Shown here: piece after piece, positions 60,294 to 64,000 of the stretch
Layout of the letters: each line of letters begins with the position of its first letter
Position numbering within the stretch: the stretch's first letter is position 1
Assembly: GCA_016791475.1 (NCBI GenBank)
Contig: JAEUWI010000007.1
Location: 1-64,000, forward strand
DNA length: 64,000 nt
Direction: 5' to 3'
Origin: Candidatus Hydrogenedentota bacterium
GTDB lineage: Bacteria > Hydrogenedentota > Hydrogenedentia > Hydrogenedentales > JAEUWI01
Notes under the pieces: model-generated
Told to the model about the DNA's origin: nothing
The model's database searches: none
The model's input: only the letters and a program-made list of their open reading frames with translations
Made by a program: the position numbers and the translations under genes

Positions 60294-61433
60294 GTGGACG
60301 CAAATTCCGCCACCGTGCTTGAATCGCTCGACCTGAAATGTGCGCTCCTGGGATCGGGCGTGCGCTATCCCGCTCGGGTATACGATGCCGTGGCCGGTCG
60401 CGCGCGGCTGGAGCCGCCGAACAATCCTTTCGCCTGCAATTGCCTTATTCTGCCCGGCGAGGTGGCCGTACACCTGAACGCGAACGACGCCTCGCCCTTT
60501 GCGCTGGAGGTGGGCGAAGACGGCCAAGTCTATCTGTGGGGCGGGGGTGAAAAGCATTGCGCGGTGGACTTTCCGCCGGCCACCACGTATTACCAGCAGC
60601 GCACGGCCTCGGGCATTCCCTACGGTGCGCTGGCGGTGCTGGAGGGGGACGGGGTGCTGGCGTTCTTCTACATGTGGCCTTGCGAATATGTAAAGACGAA
60701 CGAGACCTGCACGTTTTGCTTCCAAGTACGGGCGGAACAGATGGGCATTACGCTACCCAGCGCGTCGCCGGAAGACGTGGCGGAAATCATAGCCTGGGGC
60801 ATTGAGCACGCGGGCGTAAGAGAGATCCAGCTCACCGCGGGTACGCGATTCGCCACACAGAAAGAGTGCGCGCAATACGCCGAGGTGCTCCGGGCCGTGG
60901 ACGCCAGAGTCGGGCTGGAGCATATATCGTCTGAGATTTACTGCTACATGACGGCACCCAAGGAGCCCGCCTGGATCGATCAAGTATTCGCGGCGGGCGC
61001 GGACCGGGTGGCCCACGATCTCCACGTGTGGGACCCGGCCCTTCATGCAACCTTCGCGCCGGGCCACGCCCGCGCCGTCGGGCGCGCTGCTCAACTGCGG
61101 GCGCTGGAGCATATCTCGGCGAAGTTTGGCCCCAACAAGGCCTTCAGCGCCTTTGTCGCGGGAACGGAGTCGTTGGAGTCCATGCTCGAAGGGGCGGAAT
61201 ACCTGGCGGCGCGGGGGATCGTGCCCGCCTTCTCGGTCTGGATGCCGCCGGCGGGGTCCACCACATCGGACAGCCAACCGCCGGGGCTGGACTACTATCG
61301 CGCGGCGCGGCGCGAGTTTGCGCGGCTCTACAAAACCTATGGGCTCAATCCGCCGGGCATCCCCAAGGGGTCCCACGTGTCCATGTGCCGGGACATCTAC
61401 CGCAATATGGACGCAATCCTCGCGGACGGATGA
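60294..61433 (+). CDS. Radical SAM protein with a C-x8-C-x2-C cluster motif
   Basis: A 379-residue protein starting with GTG after AAGGAG. The cluster motif is C-EYVKTNET-C-TF-C, near residue 130, with an unusual first spacing of 8 instead of 3. Following features fit a radical SAM barrel: IIAWGIEHAGVREIQLTAGTRF (motif with glycines near the SAM site) and LEHISSEIYCYM. The N-terminal 100 residues look like a beta-rich recognition domain (CNCLILPGEVAVHLNAND). No substrate can be assigned. The gene is placed between a pseudopilin and an ArsR regulator. Confidence 0.75.
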   Translation: MDANSATVLESLDLKCALLGSGVRYPARVYDAVAGRARLEPPNNPFACNCLILPGEVAVHLNANDASPFALEVGEDGQVYLWGGGEKHCAVDFPPATTYYQQRTASGIPYGALAVLEGDGVLAFFYMWPCEYVKTNETCTFCFQVRAEQMGITLPSASPEDVAEIIAWGIEHAGVREIQLTAGTRFATQKECAQYAEVLRAVDARVGLEHISSEIYCYMTAPKEPAWIDQVFAAGADRVAHDLHVWDPALHATFAPGHARAVGRAAQLRALEHISAKFGPNKAFSAFVAGTESLESMLEGAEYLAARGIVPAFSVWMPPAGSTTSDSQPPGLDYYRAARREFARLYKTYGLNPPGIPKGSHVSMCRDIYRNMDAILADG

Positions 61434-61520
61434 CGGGCCGCGATACCGGTCGCCCGGTCCGATTGTGGTAGCATAGGGAAATAGACTTGACCGTTTCCCG
61501 TGTTCCCCTGGAGAGGCCCG

Positions 61521-61826
61521 ATGGCGAAGCCCGCCGACAACTGCGCGACAATTCTGAAGGTACTGGCCGATGAGACCCGGCTTGCCGTGGTCCGTGCGCT
61601 GATGTCGGGGCCGCAGCAGGTGAACGAAATAAACGGGATGCTTCAATTGGAGCAGAGCCTTCTCTCTCACCACCTGAGGGTCCTCCGCGACGCGGGGATC
61701 GTATGCTCTCAGCGTGAGGGTAAAGCGGTGCTCTACCGCCTTTCGGAAGAAGTGCTGGCCGACATCCAGTCGGGTGAATCACTCAATCTGGGCTGTTGCC
61801 AGCTCTCATTCAAGCCGAGTGCCTGA
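61521..61826 (+). CDS. ArsR-family winged-helix regulator
   Basis: A 101-residue protein, started at ATG 61521 (GGAG upstream), with the ArsR helix-turn-helix: [18 protein letters not shown], then [19 protein letters not shown]. Cysteines at the N-terminus (NC), after the HTH (VCSQ) and at the C-terminus (GCCQ) might bind metal, but not in the classical ELCVCD pattern of ArsR. Its 3' end overlaps the convergent histidine kinase gene by 21 bases. Confidence 0.85.
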   Translation: MAKPADNCATILKVLADETRLAVVRALMSGPQQVNEINGMLQLEQSLLSHHLRVLRDAGIVCSQREGKAVLYRLSEEVLADIQSGESLNLGCCQLSFKPSA

Positions 61827-64000
61827 AGCGGTTTCCGAGTCGGCGAGGCCGGGCAGATGGGCCACGATGGTCTCCCGGAGCGATTCAAGTTTGAGCGGCT
61901 TGCTGAGGTAGCCGTCCATGCCGGCTTCCAGGCACTTTTCCCGGGACCCTTCGATGGCGTTGGCCGTGACGGCCACAATCGGCAGACCGGCGCATTCGGG
62001 AATTGCCCGCAGCGCCCGGGTGGCCTGATAGCCGTCCATGCCCGGCATCTCGCAGTCCATCAGAACGATATCATAGCGCTGGCTTCTGCAGGCGTCGATG
62101 GCGGATTTTCCATCGCCCGCCACATCCACGCGCAGCCCCAGCCGCCCCAGCATCTTGACGCCCACCTTCTGGTTGACCGCGTTGTCGTCCACCAGCAGCA
62201 CGTGCAGTAGACTCGCCCGCTCCGCTTCGAGAGCGGTATGGCGGGTCACGATCACGGGGGCGGGCGATTCACCTTCCACACCGTCCTGAAAAATTCCGCT
62301 GATACAGTCCAGGAGCCGCCGTTCTTTCACTGGTTTATTCAGGTAGCCCGAGAATCCGGCGTCCGCGGCCATGCGCGCGTGGCCCCGGGAGGAGAACGAA
62401 GTCATCAGCAGCATGGGGAGCGGTACGTCGCCACTCTTATCTCGAAGGAGACGACCGAGCTCGAGCCCGTCCATCCCGGGCATGCGAAAGTCCACGATGG
62501 CGAGGTCAAAGGGCCTCTCGCCCATCCGCCACTCTTCCACCGCGGCCAATGCCGCGACCGGTGAATTGGCCGTGCAGGGGATCATGCCGTGTCGGCGAAG
62601 CTGCATGTCGAGGAGCTGGCGGTTGGTCTCATTGTCATCGACCACGAGCACCTGTTTTCCCGTCAGGGCCTCGCGCGTGGGATTGCCCGTGGTTGAGACT
62701 TCGGTGATCGGGAAGCGCGCCGTAAACCAGAACTCCGACCCTTTACCTTCCTCGGACGCCACCCCGATCTCGCCGTCCATGCGCGCCACGAGCTCGCGGC
62801 AGATTGCCAGCCCCAGTCCGGTGCCCCCATAGCGCCGGGTCGTGGAAGCGTCGGCCTGGGCAAAGCGTTCGAATATGAGCCCGGCTTTGTCCGCCGGAAT
62901 TCCAGGCCCGGTATCCTGGATGGAAATTCGAACCGTGAGCACACCATCCTCCTGCGAAAGAATACGGGTGCGCAGGACGATTTCGCCGGAATCCGTGAAC
63001 TTCAAGGCGTTGGAAAGTAGATTGAGGATGACCTGCCGCAGGCGTCCCGGATCGCCGGTCACGCGGTGGCGCAATGGATCCTGGAACATGCAGATTAGCT
63101 CGATCTCCCGGGCCTCGCAGGGTTCGGTAAAGAGATCGGTGCAGTCCTCGATGGTCGTGCGGATGTCGAAGGGAATGGTCTCGAAGTCGAGACGTCCCGA
63201 TTCGATCTTGGAGAAGTCGAGAACGTCATTGATGATGCTCATCAGCCGTTCACCGGAGCGCTGAATAACCTGTACGAACTCGCGCTGTTCCGCGTCGAGG
63301 GCTGTATCGGAGAGGAGTTCGGTCATACCGATGACGCCATTCATGGGCGTGCGTATCTCATGGCTCATGGTGGCCAGAAAATCGGACTTGGCCTGGTTGG
63401 CCTGATTGGCAACCTGGGCGAGTTCTTCCGACCGCACCGTGGTCTCGACCAATATTTCATTCTGGTACTTGAGTTCTTCCTCCGCCTGCCGGAGGAGGCG
63501 CCGTTCCTCCTCAAGCTCCCGCGTACGAGCGCGCACTTCCCGCTCGATCATCGAATTGGTGTTTTCGAGGCGCGCCCGCTGCCGAGCGTCTTCGCTCAAT
63601 TCCCTGCGGCCCCGAGCGCACTGCCAGATGAGGAAGACGTCTTCGAAGACCACCCATGCGGCGTGTTCCATCCAGCGCCAGTGGGGGGCCGTGAGCACTC
63701 CGAAAATCGACTGGGGCCAGAAATAGTTCCGGGCGGCATGGTCGATGGTAACGATCAGGGAGGCCGTGATGAGAACCCGCCAGTCGCGGTAGATGGACAG
63801 GAAGGCGAGCGAGCCGAAAATGTGGAAATGGGATTCGATGCGCCCGCCGGTCAGATGGATCAGCAGTGCGCCCATGATCATCTGGCCGATGGCAATGCAG
63901 TGGCGCGTAAGCGGCTGTCCGGGCCAGCGCCAGACGTAGTACATCGGGCCCACCGTGGCCAGCCCCCCGAGCAGTACCGTCGCGATGACGTGGGGGTGAA
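61806..64000 (-). CDS. Hybrid histidine kinase with two receivers, 5' end beyond the right edge
   Basis: The open frame runs to the edge, so the N-terminus is missing. What is seen starts with membrane helices ([46 protein letters not shown]). A coiled-coil with [20 protein letters not shown] follows, then HisKA (His in [16 protein letters not shown]), a HATPase ([36 protein letters not shown]) and two receivers (VVDDNETN with [17 protein letters not shown] with [10 protein letters not shown]). The membrane part resembles the HFHVFGSLAF sensor type found with many hybrid kinases. The product may work in a phosphorelay. Confidence 0.92.
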   Translation of the reverse strand, partial: HPHVIATVLLGGLATVGPMYYVWRWPGQPLTRHCIAIGQMIMGALLIHLTGGRIESHFHIFGSLAFLSIYRDWRVLITASLIVTIDHAARNYFWPQSIFGVLTAPHWRWMEHAAWVVFEDVFLIWQCARGRRELSEDARQRARLENTNSMIEREVRARTRELEEERRLLRQAEEELKYQNEILVETTVRSEELAQVANQANQAKSDFLATMSHEIRTPMNGVIGMTELLSDTALDAEQREFVQVIQRSGERLMSIINDVLDFSKIESGRLDFETIPFDIRTTIEDCTDLFTEPCEAREIELICMFQDPLRHRVTGDPGRLRQVILNLLSNALKFTDSGEIVLRTRILSQEDGVLTVRISIQDTGPGIPADKAGLIFERFAQADASTTRRYGGTGLGLAICRELVARMDGEIGVASEEGKGSEFWFTARFPITEVSTTGNPTREALTGKQVLVVDDNETNRQLLDMQLRRHGMIPCTANSPVAALAAVEEWRMGERPFDLAIVDFRMPGMDGLELGRLLRDKSGDVPLPMLLMTSFSSRGHARMAADAGFSGYLNKPVKERRLLDCISGIFQDGVEGESPAPVIVTRHTALEAERASLLHVLLVDDNAVNQKVGVKMLGRLGLRVDVAGDGKSAIDACRSQRYDIVLMDCEMPGMDGYQATRALRAIPECAGLPIVAVTANAIEGSREKCLEAGMDGYLSKPLKLESLRETIVAHLPGLADSETASGTRLE

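Overview
The window looks like a chromosomal segment of a high-GC bacterium from the Planctomycetota or Candidatus Hydrogenedentota neighbourhood. The evidence is a dense set of lineage-typical families: two PSCyt1/DUF1549/DUF1553 (PSD1) cytochrome-like proteins, a DUF1592 cytochrome-like protein, DUF1552 and DUF1501 Tat-type proteins, an H-X9-DG pseudopilin, a sulfatase, a domain of the formylglycine-generating-enzyme (FGE) superfamily, and a Gly-Glu dipeptide linker in a giant secreted repeat protein. The assignment is inference; no rRNA or tRNA gene was seen. Several promoters have a sigma70-like shape (TTGxxx, 17-18 bp, then TAxxxT).

Layout. 1-3.8 kb: most of a giant exported protein on the minus strand, built from 708-bp tandem repeats and cut by the left edge. 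3.9-5.7 kb: a methyltransferase and its TetR regulator, each preceded by a matching operator. 5.7-10.2 kb: DUF1592 and DUF1552 genes separated by a DinJ/YafQ toxin-antitoxin pair and a second copy of the DUF1592 3' end. 10.3-16 kb: a metallophosphoesterase, lipoprotein, YHYH/EF-hand protein and sulfatase operon. 16-27.4 kb: nucleoside hydrolase and sugar-isomerase genes, then what looks like a dispersed pectin/rhamnogalacturonan degradation locus (pectate lyase fused to an FGE-like domain, oligogalacturonate-lyase-like propeller, GH36 alpha-galactosidase, PL11-like propeller). 27.4-30.6 kb: an OmpA-type protein, a MazF toxin-antitoxin pair, a trypsin-like lipoprotein, and small elements with terminal inverted repeats. 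30.6-45 kb: DUF1501 and two PSD1 genes, a three-gene operon of unknown secreted proteins behind a very good promoter, and a nucleotidyltransferase plus winged-helix pair with an operator over its start. 44.7-50.7 kb: an oxidative-stress locus with oxyR, a recognisable OxyR site, cytoplasmic katG and a second katG with an export signal. 50.7-64 kb: a GAF protein, a lower-GC three-gene island (sce7726, sce7725, HEPN/RES), a glycosidase-like protein, two hybrid histidine kinases, a pseudopilin, an unusual radical SAM protein and an ArsR regulator.

The strongest candidate for an undescribed system is the 51.5-54.5 kb island. A PD-(D/E)XK-like sce7726 protein, an sce7725 protein and a RES-domain protein with a zinc-ribbon HEPN/RES N-terminus are arranged head to tail with gaps of 6-7 bp. 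They sit behind their own promoter, which has a palindrome over the -35, in DNA of visibly lower GC than its flanks. That composition suggests a transferred defence or toxin module. Secondary candidates are the nucleotidyltransferase/winged-helix pair at 39.7-41.5 kb and the pectate lyase-FGE fusion at 19.4-21.7 kb.
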